A DNA stretch of 64,000 nucleotides from Impatiens glandulifera. Lineage: Eukaryota > Streptophyta > Magnoliopsida > Ericales > Balsaminaceae. Below are positions 47,560 to 59,430 of this stretch, one piece after another. Below the pieces are notes generated by a model. That model saw only the letters and a list, made by a program, of their open reading frames with translations. It ran no database searches and was not told the DNA's origin. The stretch's first letter is position 1; each line of letters starts with the position of its first letter. Both the position numbers and the translations under genes were made by a program. The stretch is from positions 43,063,382 through 43,127,381 of the forward strand of contig NC_061863.1 in NCBI RefSeq assembly GCF_907164915.1. The letters run 5' to 3'.

Positions 47560-49680
47560 CATCAATCACTAGCGATCATCCGCAATAAATATTACCATTT
47601 TAATATTGTTGTTTCAATATTTCAAATAATGTTAAAACCTAGAAGCATGACTAGGACCGGAAGAATAGTCGGTTAAAAACTCAAATGTTATAAAACCGAT
47701 TTTCAAAAGAGCCATGTTTATAAAGTAGAGATCGTTCCTTAACGGATATGAAGGACATAGCGTGAATGCCCCCTTTCCTGAGTATCACCCAACTTTGAAC
47801 TAAACTAAACTCTAGTGTAAAATATGTTTTTAAACGTACACCATTTTAATTGATTTTCATAAAATTAATTGGTACTCTGTTTTCAAATAAATATTCTTTC
47901 TTAAACTAATTATGTTTACCACTAAATAATATCTCAAACATAATATATTTTATATTTCACCAACTAAACATATATAATCACATCATTATTTAAAAATGAA
48001 AAATATACATACCTTCACATAATTTAAAAATAAAAATTATTCATTCAATCACAAAATTATTTAAAATTACAAACGAAATTGAATATTTTAAGATGTTCAT
48101 TACAAATTCTACAAGTTACCAAATGGAAGTTCTCAATTATCCAAATCTTCTCACGGTTGACCATCACCTTCAACTTCAACTTGATTCCCGACTATAATGT
48201 TCACTTTCCTCAATATTGTTTGCAACCACATATTCATTGTTTGTAGCTCTACTCTTTCCAAAGCTTCGTAAATTCGGGAAGATAACTTGGCTTACATTAA
48301 AAGTTTTCATTCACAAACAAAATATCAATCATTTGGTTATGTCATTGAGAATTTTAATCATGATAAGAATTGTAGAGTAAATATTAATGTGGCAAAAATT
48401 CGAGAAATCACAATAATATAGAACTTTAGTTAGGTACTACTACAAGTATAGTAACTCAGCAATGAAAATAATTATCTTCTATCTACTCTAGCTATTCGTA
48501 ACCAAATAAAGTTTCAAATAAACTGAAAGCAATTATTTGTTGAGGACTACAAATGAAGCATTAGAAATCATAAATTGGTAATTGTACGTTTTTGAATTTG
48601 CGCTCAAACTATCTAGATGATCTTATAGTCTTTATAACTGCACACAAACAAGCATAAAAAACCAAGTCAAAATCAAAAGGGCCTAATAAAATTCAATAGA
48701 CTAGGAAGAATTTAGACATAAACATTCATGGGTTCTACCTACTAATGGAAGAAGATATTTGTAACTTATGCTTTATGCTATGCTTACCTTAGATAGATTC
48801 TACCAATTCAAAATAGTATGCACCCTCCATAAATCTAATACGTTTTTTCTTTTTATTCACAAAGGAAACAAAAGAGAGACAGATAGATCAACACAACAAA
48901 AACATTTCAATCAATGTTCATAATATCCAACACAAATTCATTTTAACTTGTAGCCTCCTGAGATGTCTCATAGCTTAGCACGTGTATTTTTTAGGGAACA
49001 CGTGGCAATATGAGACCTTGAGCAGCTCGTTGGTTCGATAAATTTAACTTTAGTTGATGTGCATGTGACTCCCGAAGATCTCATAGCTTAACACGTGTAT
49101 AACACGTGACAATATGAGATTTGAGCGGCACAATAAAAATCAACCCGGTTTGCGTGTTAGACATCGTTTTAAAATAAGACATTATTTTAAAAGATTTTGA
49201 TAATTTTGGCAGCTTTTAAAAGTAATCGTATAAAAACGATTAATTTTTGTTCAAATTTTAATAATCTAAGGATTTGTTTTAATCAAATGACAATTTGATA
49301 AAATCTATTTAAATTAATCCAACAAGATTAATTTAAGAAAACAATATTTATTTGAAAGACAGATTCGCCAATTGATTTTATGAAAATCAATAAAAAATGG
49401 TGTACGTGTAAAAACGTATTTTGCACACGAGTTTTGTTTGGTTCGAAATTTGGTTATACTCGGGAAAGGACTTTTGTGCTATGTCTTCCGTACCCGTTAA
49501 AGAACGGTATCTAATTTATTAACTTGGCTTTTTAGAAAAACGACTGTATCACGTTTGAGTGTTTAACCGATTATTCTTCCAGTCATAATAATGTGTCTAG
49601 GTTTTAGCATTATTGAAATATTGAAACAACAATATTAAAATGTTGGTACCCGTTGTAGATGATCGTTATGGAAAATTGCA
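47560..49680. repeat. Long inverted repeat with ~1.35-kb loop
   Basis: 47560-47925 is an imperfect reverse complement of 49290-49680. Matching landmarks: TTTTAATATTGTTGTTTCAA, TGTTAAAACCTAGA/TGCTAAAACCTAGA, GGAAGAAT.GTCGGTTAAA, CCTTTCC.GAGTAT and CAAATAAATATT. The right arm is continuous with copy 2 of the noncoding repeat (49440 onwards), so the left arm may be an inverted partial copy of that family. The loop has no recognised gene. Confidence 0.75.
48952..49130. repeat. Two diverged tandem units with CACGTG cores
   Basis: CTCATAGCTTAGCACGTGTA ... ACACGTGGCAATATGAGA (48965-49016) recurs as CTCATAGCTTAACACGTGTA ... ACACGTGACAATATGAGA (49079-49121). Each unit holds inverted ACACGTG/CACGTGT words (G-box-like) and TCTCAT/ATGAGA ends, so each can fold back. 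Confidence 0.65.
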
Positions 49681-50078
49681 CTTGAGGAATATCATCATTT
49701 TTAAGGATGTTAGGGTTTAAAAATAAACACCAAACGAAGTCTAGTCAAAATAATTGTTTGGGAGATTTCTCAGAAATATTTTGAAATCATATTCCGATAT
49801 CTTAGGATTTTTGGAATAGGATTAGGGTCCCAAAATTACAAAAATAATTTTGGATTTTTTAAAGTGGAACCAAATAGGCATTTGGACTGGAATCTTAGGG
49901 TTTGGGTCGAATTTTATCGGTCAGGGTCTAGAGTTCTCGGTCTGGGCTCAGGAGCTCTCGGTCAGAGTGTAAGGATACTCGGTCCTAGGGTCTAGGAGTC
50001 TCTGTCCTAGGTCTAGGAGGCTCGGTCCTAGGGCTAGGATGATTAGTCTTAGGTTTATGAAGCTCGGTCCTAGAGGTT
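49440..50078 (-). repeat. Noncoding repeat family, copy 2, distal part (split by copia insertion)
   Basis: Ends in CTCGGTCCTAGG-type units (49920-50078). It continues in the same orientation at 59436-61170 if the copia element and one copy of the AGGTT duplication are set aside. It shares the CGGGAAAGGACTTT region with copy 3. Confidence 0.7.
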
Positions 50079-51638
50079 TGATAGGATCGGTGCAACCAAT
50101 AGAGACGAGGGTTTGACTATTGTTGGCAACTTCAGATTAACGGATTGATAGAAAGTCTGTTAGGGATTAATATCACTTTCTATTCTTCGCAAACCTTCAC
50201 AAACTCTTGAAACGATTCAAGTGCGAAACTGTTTGTTTAGTTTTGAAGCTTTGAATCAATGAGAGATGAAAGATAGAAGGTAAAGAACACAACAAGTTGT
50301 TTATAGATGTTCGGAGCAAACTCTCCAACGTCACCCCTTCTTCCACAACCGGAAGGATTTTACTAAACTTCTTTGAATCAAATACAGTTTACTAACTAGC
50401 TAACACTCTGTTGAATAGAACAGACTCTGTTCAACTTACAATATGATTAATAATAACTCTGAACAAGACAATGTTTTGATTCTCTCTTGAACTTGGAAAT
50501 TGATGTACAATTAGTAAGTGCAAGATTAATTTAGTAAGCAAGCAACAATAAGTAAGCTAGAAAAATTTATCCGTTGTCCTTGAGCATCTATAAATAGTAG
50601 AAGGACACTAACGGTCGAATCTTCTTCATGGACACGTGGCAAGCATCCATTGGAAAGCCGCCCATAGTACACGTGTACAACATGCACTGTGCACATGGAT
50701 CGTGGCCGTACTAAATGGTAGTACACCGGATATCCTTCTAAAACTGTCTTGTACTGAACAAGTAGTGGGAAGAATATTCGCGTACGTGACGTTCATTCAT
50801 TTGATACAAATAGTTGGCGTACTGGACTGCACAGATGAGTGGAGTAGGAGTAGCGTACGGCTAGTTGATCGTGGGTAGACGTATGCTAACTTCAAACAGC
50901 TGCTGAAGCAAGGCATTAGACGTGCTCCATTAGACTGCCAAGTCTAAGGGAGTTAGACGTCAACGTGTAACTGCGTGTTCCATGAGACTACCACGTCTAA
51001 TGGAATTAGACTACAATGTCTAATCACACCTCTGTTAGACTGCAACGTCTAACTACGCATCCCTTTAGACTTGTTTGAAGAAGTTAGACGTCAACGTCTA
51101 ACCTTGCATCCCATTAGACTACCACGTCTAATGGAGTTAGACTGCAATGTCTAACTACGTAACACTTCAGACTTGTCTAAAAGAATTAGACTTGCACGTC
51201 TAACTACGTATTTGTTAGACTTGCACGTCTAACTACGTATCTGTTAAACTAGAACGTCTAACTACGTATCTATTAGACAAACATGTCTAACTACGTATCT
51301 GTTAGAATTGCACGTCTAACTACGTATATGTTAGATTAGCACGTCTAACTACGTATCTGTTAGACTAGCACGTCTAACTACGTATCTATTAGACTTGCAC
51401 GTCTAACTACGTATTTGTTAGACTTGCGCGTCTAACTAGGTATCTATTAGACTTGCACGTCGAACTTAACAACACGTCTAATTAGCCCGCTTAGACCACG
51501 TCTAATTCAGCATAGATAGATGTTCCTCCACAAAAACAATTAGACGACTTAGCTTTATTCTTATTTGAATTTTAATCATAGTTAAGTTTTACTCATACAT
51601 CATCAAAATAACGTTAATCAAACTAATTTGACCCAACA
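50079..51638 (-). repeat. 3' LTR of the copia element
   Basis: 1560 bp. In element orientation it starts TGTTGGGTCAAATTAG and ends CCGATCCTATCA. Holds a block full of TTAGAC/GTCTAA words (50915-51490), including a 29-bp minisatellite. Reading frames inside are not credible genes. Confidence 0.93.
51177..51460. repeat. 29-bp minisatellite in the 3' LTR, about nine to ten units
   Basis: Each unit runs TTAGACTTGCACGTCTAA then CTACGTATCTG. TTAGAC and GTCTAA are inverted around six bases, so each unit can form a small hairpin. Matching array at 59005-59255. Confidence 0.9.
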
Positions 51639-51652
51639 ATTCCCCCCCTTTT
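51639..51652 (-). promoter_or_regulatory. Polypurine tract of the copia element
   Basis: Element strand reads AAAAGGGGGGGAAT immediately before the 3' LTR, the plus-strand primer position. Confidence 0.85.
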
Positions 51653-51850
51653 GATGATGTTAAGACTTAGTTAACCGATTAAAACATATAAGCACAATCA
51701 GCAAAGCAACAAAAGATGAACAAAAGATCATATATTCATACTTTCAAAAGTTTGGAGGAGATAAATATCAAAAACAAAAATTTCCCAAAAACAAAAGGAC
51801 TTTTTCTTTTACTTTTCCCCCTTTTTAACATCATCGGGAGCTATAGATTC

Positions 51851-52612
51851 CTATAGATCTCTTTCGGCCAGGAAGATCTCCCGATTTCTTTTCCTGAGCT
51901 TGAGCCTCCTAGCTTGGATATCATAGTCAAGAACTCTTTGATAGTTCAGGACTCTGGAAGATTTGATAAGAATCCCAGGACTTCCAACCCTTGAAATGAG
52001 AGAGGGAAGAAGCATGCTGAGCTGAGCAACATATCTAGGAGACCTCCTTTCAAACAAAGTCAACAAGTTGCGAAATATAATATTTGACTAGTTGATTAAT
52101 GTCCCCTTAATGATAGCAGTCATCATCTCGAAGATGGTCTTCGAGTAGGAGATGGAAAATCCCTTGCCCAAGAGGGATCGGGAAATGATATCATCAAGTA
52201 AAGAGAACTCAACTTTTAGGGAAGACCGTAGTCCGATATTTTTGATAGGACCCAAAATCCCATCACGAAAAGTGTTGGAGAAGACAAACTCCATCTCAGA
52301 CAGGACTTCCTTTGAAGATGAAGAGAACTTAGACAGCCCTTCGGTCGGAAGATTGAAGAACCGAGCGAAAGAGTCTTCAGTGAAGCAGGCAATATCATTG
52401 AAGATTCTTGCCATGACGATTCTGTTGTCGTATAACCCAACGTTTTTGAAATACTCACGAACCTCGGGTTTGTGAATGATGATAGGAGTCTTGAGAAATT
52501 TTTCAAGGCCTGATGCTTTAAGAAATTCAAACATAGCTACCATCTCAGGAATCGCCAGCATGGAAATAGATTCAAAATCTATTTGAAGTGTGGATGGTAC
52601 AATAGAACCCAT
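51851..52612 (-). pseudogene. Extra ORF between pol and 3' LTR, one nonsense codon
   Basis: One frame of 254 codons, opening MGSIVPSTLQIDFESISML, interrupted only by a TAG at 52088-52090. The two halves are 174 and 71 residues and in register. The first half contains FLKASGLEKFLKTPIIIHKP and ARFFNLPTEGLSKF; the second has RRSPRYVAQLSMLLPSL and a basic end, RRLKLRKRNREIFLAERDL. No membrane segment or signal peptide is evident, so it does not look like an envelope protein. Similar plant transposon proteins of unknown role occur in retroelements. Being nearly intact in an element otherwise full of stops is notable. Function unknown. Confidence 0.7.
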
Positions 52613-53489
52613 TCGAAAGGAAGATGCAAAGATTTCTTGCAGAATACTAAGAGGCGCACGAAGAACTCTTAGAGAGAGAAACTAGGATTGGCATATGAGA
52701 TATTGAATATCTTTGAATATGATCGTTCTTCTTATAGAAGACTAACGTATGACACATAAAGACAAATATTATATGAACCGTCAAAAACTTAAAAACCTAT
52801 TCCCAAGAGACACATCATATAAGATGGGAAACATTTAAGATTAATCATAAGAGTTGGTCATTAATGTAAGACGTGTATTAAAAGGTCATCAGACATTTTA
52901 GTTACTCTTTAAACATTGAAAGACACATGTCTTCAAGCTATTAAAGAGATGACTGTCTAAACTTTTGGCGGGAATAGTACATAGACAAATACGGTAGCAA
53001 TGGACAACTGTCCCACTCGAATGAGGATGAATAGTCTAAGTACACACATAGTTAGACGTTCAACTTTCCGTACACATTCTTTCCCTTTCAGACCGGATAG
53101 ATGTCTATTAGACGTTAACGTCTATTTACGCTTATCTTATAGACATCCAAAAGTCTATTAGACTTCAGGCGTCTGATTACGCTGAAACACCACGTATTGG
53201 ACGTGTGTTTGGTTAGACGTAAACATCCAACTGCTTTTGTCTTATAAACGTTTGAATGTCTATTAGACTTTAATGTCTAACCGCATAGGTTTTAAACCAA
53301 GACAATTCAATCTTAGAAACACAGAATGTGTAAGCAAGTGCATGTCTAAGTAGGCATAATCCTTAGACTATTAATCTATTAAACCGATGGAGACATCTAT
53401 CTACACAAGTCTGTCTAGTTATTTTCAAACAATAAATTCCCCCCTCAATTTGGGCATAGTCAATTCAGATAACTTAATCAAGATCAACA
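52613..53489. other. Noncoding part of the copia element between RNase H and extra ORF
   Basis: AT-rich sequence, then scattered TTAGACGT/ACGTCTA words (53040-53400) like those in the LTRs. No coding frame. Confidence 0.6.
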
Positions 53490-54223
53490 AGCCCTAAAAT
53501 AATTCTAAAGTGAGAAAACTTAGTCTCGAGTAGTGGCTTCGTGAAGATGTCTGTCGTATGTTGATCTGTTGGGATATATTCAAGGCGAATATGCTTCTGA
53601 CTGACATGCTCTCGGATGAAGTGATGTCTGATTTTTATGTGCTTTGTCCGAGAGTGAAGATCTAGATTATAGGTGATTGCAATTGCACTTGTGTTGTCGC
53701 AAAAAATAGGAGATTCCTCTACTTCAATTCCATAGTCCCTTAACTGTTGTTGAATCTACAAGAGATGAGAGCAGCAACTTCCTGCTGCAAGATATTCGGC
53801 TTCAGCTGAAGACGTGACGACTGACGTTTGCTTCTTGCTGAATCAAGAGATCAAACGATCACCGAGAAACTGGCAAGTTCCACTAGTGTTTTTTCGATCA
53901 ATCTTGCAACCTTCATAATCTACATCTAAGTAACTCGTTAAATTAAAATTGGAATCCTTCGGATACCATAGTCCCACATTTTGAGTCCCCTTTAGATATT
54001 TCAAAATATATTTAGCAGTAATAAAATGAGAAAGTTTAGGATTAGCCTGGAATCTTCCATAGACACCAACAACAAACTGAATGTTTGGTCGGCTGGCAGT
54101 GAGATAAAGTAGAGAGCCGATGAGTCCTTTGTAGGCAGTGATGTCTACACTTTGTCCATCTTTATCTTTGTCTAGCTTGCTGGAAGAACTCGTTGGTGTG
54201 GCTGCAGCCGAGCAACTGTCCAT
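53490..54223 (-). pseudogene. RNase H of the copia element
   Basis: 54223-53843 reads DITAYKGLIGSLLYLTASRP and SYLDVDYEGCKIDRKNTSGT (first catalytic Asp, where ADWAG is usual), ending at a TGA where Trp is expected. The same frame continues with TSSAEAEYLAAGS (catalytic Glu), CDNTSAIAI (catalytic Asp) and KHIKIRHHFIREHV near 53600. This order is diagnostic for copia RNase H. Confidence 0.88.
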
Positions 54224-54295
54224 TCCAAACTTCTTTAGCAGCTCCTTGGTGTATTTGGCTTGGTTGATGAAGGTCCCTGTTTCAAGTTGACGAAC

Positions 54296-55087
54296 TTAAA
54301 GGCCGAGGAAGAATGTTAATTCTCCCATCATGCTCATCTCAAATCTATCTTGCATCAGCTTAACAAATTTCTCACACAATTTAGGGTTAGTTGATCCAAA
54401 TATAATATCATCAACATATACTTGAATCAGCAGAATGTGAGAATCTTTAACAAATCTAAATAATATTTTATCAACAGATCCAATAATGAAGTCATGATTA
54501 AACAAAAATTTAGTTAACATGTCATACCAAGCTCTTGAAGTTTGTTTCAAACCATATAAAACTTTTTCAAGTTTAAACACATGATTTGGTAACGCATGTT
54601 CTAGAAAACCAAGAGGTTGTTCAACATAAACATCTTCGTTTAACTTGCCATTTAAAAATGCACTTTTTACATCCATTTTAAAAACCTTGAAATTCTTGAA
54701 TGATGCATAAGCTAGGAAAATTCTAATTGTCTCAAGTCTAGCTATAGGTGAAAATTACTCATCAAAGTCACTACCTTCCTCCTACTTGTATCCTTGGGCA
54801 ACCAACCAGGTCTTGTTTCTTACAACTAGGTCATCTTCATTAAGCTTGTTTCTAAAAACCCATCTAGTTTCAATGACCGATTGATTAGTCGGTCTTGGAG
54901 TCAGATGCCACACTTTATTTCTCACAAATTGGTTTAACTCTTCTTGTATGGCATTGATCCAATCTGTATCAAGCACTGCTTCACCAATTTTCTTAGGCTC
55001 AATTTGAGAAATAAAAGCAGAGTTAGTCATTTCATCCAGTAATTGACGTTTTGTCCTACAAGGAGAATTAGGATTACCAATAATCAA
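54296..55087 (-). pseudogene. Reverse transcriptase of the copia element
   Basis: 55087-54782 begins the domain (TDWINAIQEELNQFVRNKVW, RWVFRNKLNEDD). 54676-54296 carries MDVKSAFLNGKLNEDVYVEQ (catalytic Asp), KLEKVLYGLKQTSRAWYDML and the YVDD box in QVYVDDIIFGSTN. A short segment between is broken by stops. Typical plant copia RT. Confidence 0.92.
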
Positions 55088-55632
55088 TTCTGGTGGATGA
55101 TTTCTGTTCCATCTAAAGTTTGTTCCTAAAGGATTAGATGTCTGAACAGATGGTCCCGCGACGTCCGAACTATCAACAACTTGTTGGACGAAGTTTGGAC
55201 GTCTGGTTGACTCTCAACCGGATCAGCCACTTGATTAAATAAATAATCCTTTTGAACAAAGGCTTAATCTTCACTATCAAATTCAAGATTTATAGCTTCT
55301 AATCTGCTAGTAAGATCGATGGGTTCATTAGATTTGTTTTCAACAGATTCATCACAAACAACATGGAAGGATTCCTCAACAGTTTGTGTTATGTTGTTGT
55401 ATACTCTATAAGCCTTACTAACTTAGGAATATCCTAACATGATTCCAGAATCTACGTTAGCATCAAAAGCGGTCAGATAATCTTTCCCATTGTTATGAAT
55501 AAAGCACTTACATCCAAATACTTTAAAGTAAGACACTGTAGGGATTCTCTCGTAAAACAGTTCATATGGTATTTTATCAAAACGTTTGTTAATTATTGAT
55601 CGATTTTGTGTGTAGCAAGCTGTGTTTATGGC

Positions 55633-56028
55633 TTATGCCCAAAACTTCTGAGGAGCACCTGAATCAGCAAGCATAGACCTCACTACTTTTTTTAGTGTCC
55701 TGACTCTTCTCTCAGCAATACCGTTTTGTTGTGGAGTTCTAGAACTAGACAACTCGTGTATAATATCGGACTCCTCGAGATAGGAAGTTAGGCATCTGTT
55801 AGTGAACTCGATTCCCCGATCACTCCTAATAGAAACAATGCTTAGAGATTTTTGGTTTTGAATTCTTTTAAGGATCTTAATCAAGTTTTTAGCAGTCTGA
55901 TCCTTAGATTGTAAGAACACTACCCACGTAAATTGTGAAAAATCATCAATAATAACTAGGGTGAATCTCTTTCCTCCCAAGCTCTTTACAGGAATTGGAC
56001 CGAAAAGATCCATTTGTAAAAGTTCCAA
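55633..56028 (-). pseudogene. Integrase core of the copia element
   Basis: DDE catalytic triad visible: first Asp in LLQMDLFGPIPVKS, second in IVSIRSDRGIEF and Glu in TPQQNGIAERRVRTLKK. It is in the same frame as the upstream pre-integrase region, separated by a stop near 56089. The C-terminal part (about 55620-55250) continues in broken pieces. Integrase before RT is the copia order. Confidence 0.9.
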
Positions 56029-56088
56029 GCAGCGGTTTGATTGAGATTTCCCTTTACTTTTGAACGATGATTTGCTCTACTTGCCTAA

Positions 56089-56625
56089 CTAGCAAGCCGA
56101 GCAAACCTTGTCCTTTGAAAAATGCATATTTTGTAAACCCAAAAATAGTTTATGCGAACAAATATTATTAATGGTCTTAAAATTAAGATGATTTAATCTC
56201 TTATGCCATAACCAATTTTGATCAGATTTGACAATCATGCATAAGGGATGAAATATCTTATTTTTCCAGTTCATCTTATAAGAGTTTTCTACCCTGCTTC
56301 CGGTCAATAGAATGTTACCATGTTGATCCTTAACCAGGCATGCATGAGTTTGAAAATCAACAGTAAATCCATTATCGCATAATTGACTAATGCTGATCAA
56401 ATTGTAACACAGATTTTCAACAAGAAACACGTTGTTAATGGTTAGATTATCATGGGTAATCTTACCCTTACCCATGGTCTTACCCTTCTTGTTGTCACCA
56501 AAGGTAATTTTAGGATATGAGCAATTTTCTATGTCAGTTAAAAGATGTCTATCTCCAGTCATGTGTCTGGAACATCCACTGTCCAGATACTAAACTGAAT
56601 CCTCCAGGCAATGATGTACCTACAC
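56089..56625 (-). pseudogene. Protease end and GAG-pre-integrase region of the copia element
   Basis: The retropepsin active site appears as YLDSGCSRHMTG at about 56590-56555; the residue two before Tyr-Leu is a TAG stop where Trp is usual. It continues with NLCYNLISISQLCDNGF and the zinc-binding LWHKRLNHLNFKTI of the pre-integrase domain, ending KDKVCSAC before a stop. Confidence 0.88.
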
Positions 56626-56882
56626 AAAAATAAATTTACAATCATTTGGTACCCACATTCACTTGGGTCCTCGGTCAATCAGTCCCTTGGGAATCTATAT
56701 TTGAGTTATCTTGATGGATTTCTTATTTTGTGTTGTAATTAATGCGTATGATTTAGGCTTAGCAGACGTCTTCCTGCAAACAGTTGATCCTTTAACCCTA
56801 GAGGATGGTTTTGATTTAAAATTCCTTGACTTCTTGTCAGGTTTTAGCTTGCCATACTTGCTGGTTGTTTTATTCCTAGGTT

Positions 56883-57848
56883 TTAGCCAGATAACAATCG
56901 GCGGAACATAATAATATCATCCTTCAAGGTTAGCTTCTCCCAGTTTAAGTCAGTTCTATTATTTGTTAAGCTCCCTTTGACAAAGTTTATAAGCTTAAAC
57001 CTGTCAGTTTCTGGGTTTAACTTCTTACAGGACGGGTTTGGGTCATTTCTGTCAAATCCTAAACCAGATTTATATCCAGAAGGCCTCAACATATGAATTT
57101 GTTGTCTGATAGCGTCTCCAGACTTTATCCATGAACTGACCACATACTTCAAACGTCTATTTTCAGAAGATAGATCCTCAACCTTATCATTGAGCGTCTC
57201 ATTCTCAGATGAGAGCTCAACCACTTTGTTTTCAGAAAATATTGGTTTAGAAAACTGAGATGAAGGAGAATTATTGGTCTCATATTTTGATTTAATCTCA
57301 TTAAATGAGTCTGATAGCTTATTGTACGCAATGACCATGTCATTGAGTGCAGCAGTTAACTCATCTCTAGTGAACTCTTATGAAGAGAGGTCAGATACCT
57401 TGGATTGATCATCTGCCATCAAGCATGTGACGACTTCGGTATCACTTTCACCAGATGAATCGTCTAAATCGCTATCGGCCCACTTGGACTTGCTTTCAAC
57501 ACTCACAAGAACCTTCTGCTCTTTTAGATTCACCTTAATTTGATCTTTGCAACTATAGATTTGAATCAGCTTCTCCCAAATCTCTTTAGCGGAGGAGCAT
57601 GACTTGATTTTACTGAATATGTTCATGTTGATTGACTTGTATAAGATATCTTTGGCTACATTATCCAGGTTGTTCATCATCTTATCTTCATTCGTCCATT
57701 TGCATCTTGGCTTCTCAATCTTTATAGGACCATTAGTGATGACGTCCCACATATCGCAATCAAGGGCTACCAAATGCTCTTGCATTCTCATCATTCAATA
57801 GTCATAGTTTTCTTTTGAGAGCGCAGGAATTTGGTTGACGACAGACAT
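56883..57848 (-). pseudogene. Gag of the copia element
   Basis: Start at ATG 57848 (MSVVNQIPALSKENYDY, then TGA where Trp is expected, then MMRMQEHLVALD). UBN2-type gag core: AKEIWEKLIQIYSCKDQIK. A second in-frame stop at 57378 separates the core from a coiled-coil region (VVELSSENETLNDKVEDLSS). No CCHC knuckle was located with confidence; the expected place (between the core and the coiled coil) seems deleted. Confidence 0.85.
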
Positions 57849-57884
57849 GATTCAAGTTCTTGATGCTTCAAAATAGAAAACAGG

Positions 57885-57896
57885 GCTCTAATACCA
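57885..57896 (-). promoter_or_regulatory. Primer binding site of the copia element
   Basis: Element strand TGGTATTAGAGC, two bases inside the 5' LTR. One mismatch (T for C) to the iMet-type site TGGTATCAGAGC. Confidence 0.88.
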
Positions 57897-57898
57897 CT

Positions 57899-59430
57899 TG
57901 ATAGGATCGGTGCAACCAATAAAGACGGGGGTCTGACTATTGTTGGTAACTTCGGATTAACGGATTAATAGAAATCCTGTTAGGGATTAATATCACTTTC
58001 TATTCTTCGCAAACCTTCACAAACTCTTGAAACGATTCAAGTGTGGAACTGTTTGTTTAAGTTTGAAGATTTGAATCAATGAAAGATGAAAGACAGAAGG
58101 TAAAGAACACAACAAGTTGTTTATGGATGTTCGGAGCAAACTCTCTTACGTCACCCCTTCTTCCACAACCGGAAGGATTTCACTAAACTTATTTGAATCA
58201 AATACAGTTTACTGACTAGCTAACACTCTGTTGAACAGAACAGACTCTGTTCAACTTACAATATGATTAATAATAACTCTCAGCTAAACAGTGTTTTAAT
58301 TCTCTCTTGAACTTGGAAATTGATGTACAATCTGTAAGTGCAAGATTAATTCAGTAAGCAAGTAACAATAAGTAAGCAAGAGATATTTGTTTGTTGTCCT
58401 TCAGCATCTATAAATATTAGAAGGACACCAACGGTCGAATCTGCTTCATGGACACATGGAAAGCATCCATTGGAAAGACTCCCATAGTAAACGAGTATAG
58501 TAGGAACTGTGCACATGGATCGTGGTCGTACTGAACGGTAGTGCGCCAGATATCCTTCTAGAACTATACTGTACTGAACAAGTAGTGCGAAGAATATTCG
58601 CGTACGTGGCGTTCATTCATTTAATGCAAATAGCTAGCGTACTGGACTACATGGATGAGTGAAGCAAGAGTAGCGTACAACTAGTTGATCGTGGGTAGAC
58701 GTATGCTAACTTCATACGGCTGCTGAAGCGAGGCATTAAATGTGCTCCATTAGACTGCCAAGTCTAAGGGAGTTAGATGTCAACGTCTAACTGCGTATTC
58801 CATTAGACTACCACGTCTAATGGAATTAGACTACAACGTCTAATCACGCATCTGTTAGACTGCAACGTCTAATTACGTATCCCTTCAGACCTGTCTGAAG
58901 GAGTTAGACGTCAATGTCTAATCTTGCATCCCATTATACTACCACGTCTAATAGAGTTAGACTGTAGCGTCTAACTACGTAACACTTTCAGACTTGTCTG
59001 AAGGAGTTAGACTTGCACGTCTAACTACGTATCTGTTAGACTTGCGCGTCTAACTATGTATCTATTAGACTAGCACGTTTAACTACGTATCTGTTAGACT
59101 AGCACGTCTAACTACGTATCTGTTAGACTAACACGTCTAACTACGTATCTGTTAGACTTGCACGTCTAACTACATATCTGTTAGACTAGCACGTCTAACT
59201 ACGTATCTGTTAGACTTGCACGTGTAACTACATATCTGTTAGACTTGCGCATCTAACTTAACAACACGTCTAATTAGTTCGCTTAGACCACGTCTAATTC
59301 AGCTTAGATAGATGCTCCTGCACAAAAACAATTAGACGACTTAGCTTTATTCTTATTTGAATTTTAATCATAGTTAAGTTTTACTCATACATCATCAAAA
59401 TAATGTTAATCAAACTAATTTGACCCAACA
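57899..59430 (-). repeat. 5' LTR of the copia element
   Basis: 1532 bp, homologous along its length to 50079-51638. It holds the same TTAGAC/GTCTAA region and a 29-bp array at about 59005-59255. Unit numbers differ between the LTRs, contributing to the 28-bp length difference. Confidence 0.93.

Larger units (their letters stand above)
50079..59430 (-). mobile_element. Ty1/copia LTR retrotransposon, SIRE/Maximus-like, with extra ORF
   Basis: 9.35-kb element on the minus strand. LTRs 50079-51638 and 57899-59430 start TG and end CA. A perfect 5-bp duplication AGGTT (50074-50078 and 59431-59435) marks the insertion into the noncoding repeat. Primer site and polypurine tract are in place. Gene order gag, protease, integrase, reverse transcriptase, RNase H is that of copia, and an extra ORF follows pol. 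Size, LTR length, iMet primer and extra ORF fit the SIRE/Maximus lineage (inference). Many nonsense codons and some frameshifts make it inactive. In the first ~210 bp the LTRs differ at roughly 6-7% by eye, so it is older than the gypsy element. Confidence 0.92.

Noticed and set aside
50526..50878. Open frames on both strands inside the copia LTR
   Set aside because: They overlap each other, are LTR sequence and have no recognisable domain.
51177..51460. CRISPR-like palindromic repeats in the copia LTR
   Set aside because: 29-bp units run directly into each other, lie inside an LTR and are duplicated in the other LTR.
52152..52475. 107-codon plus-strand frame
   Set aside because: Antisense shadow of the copia extra ORF.
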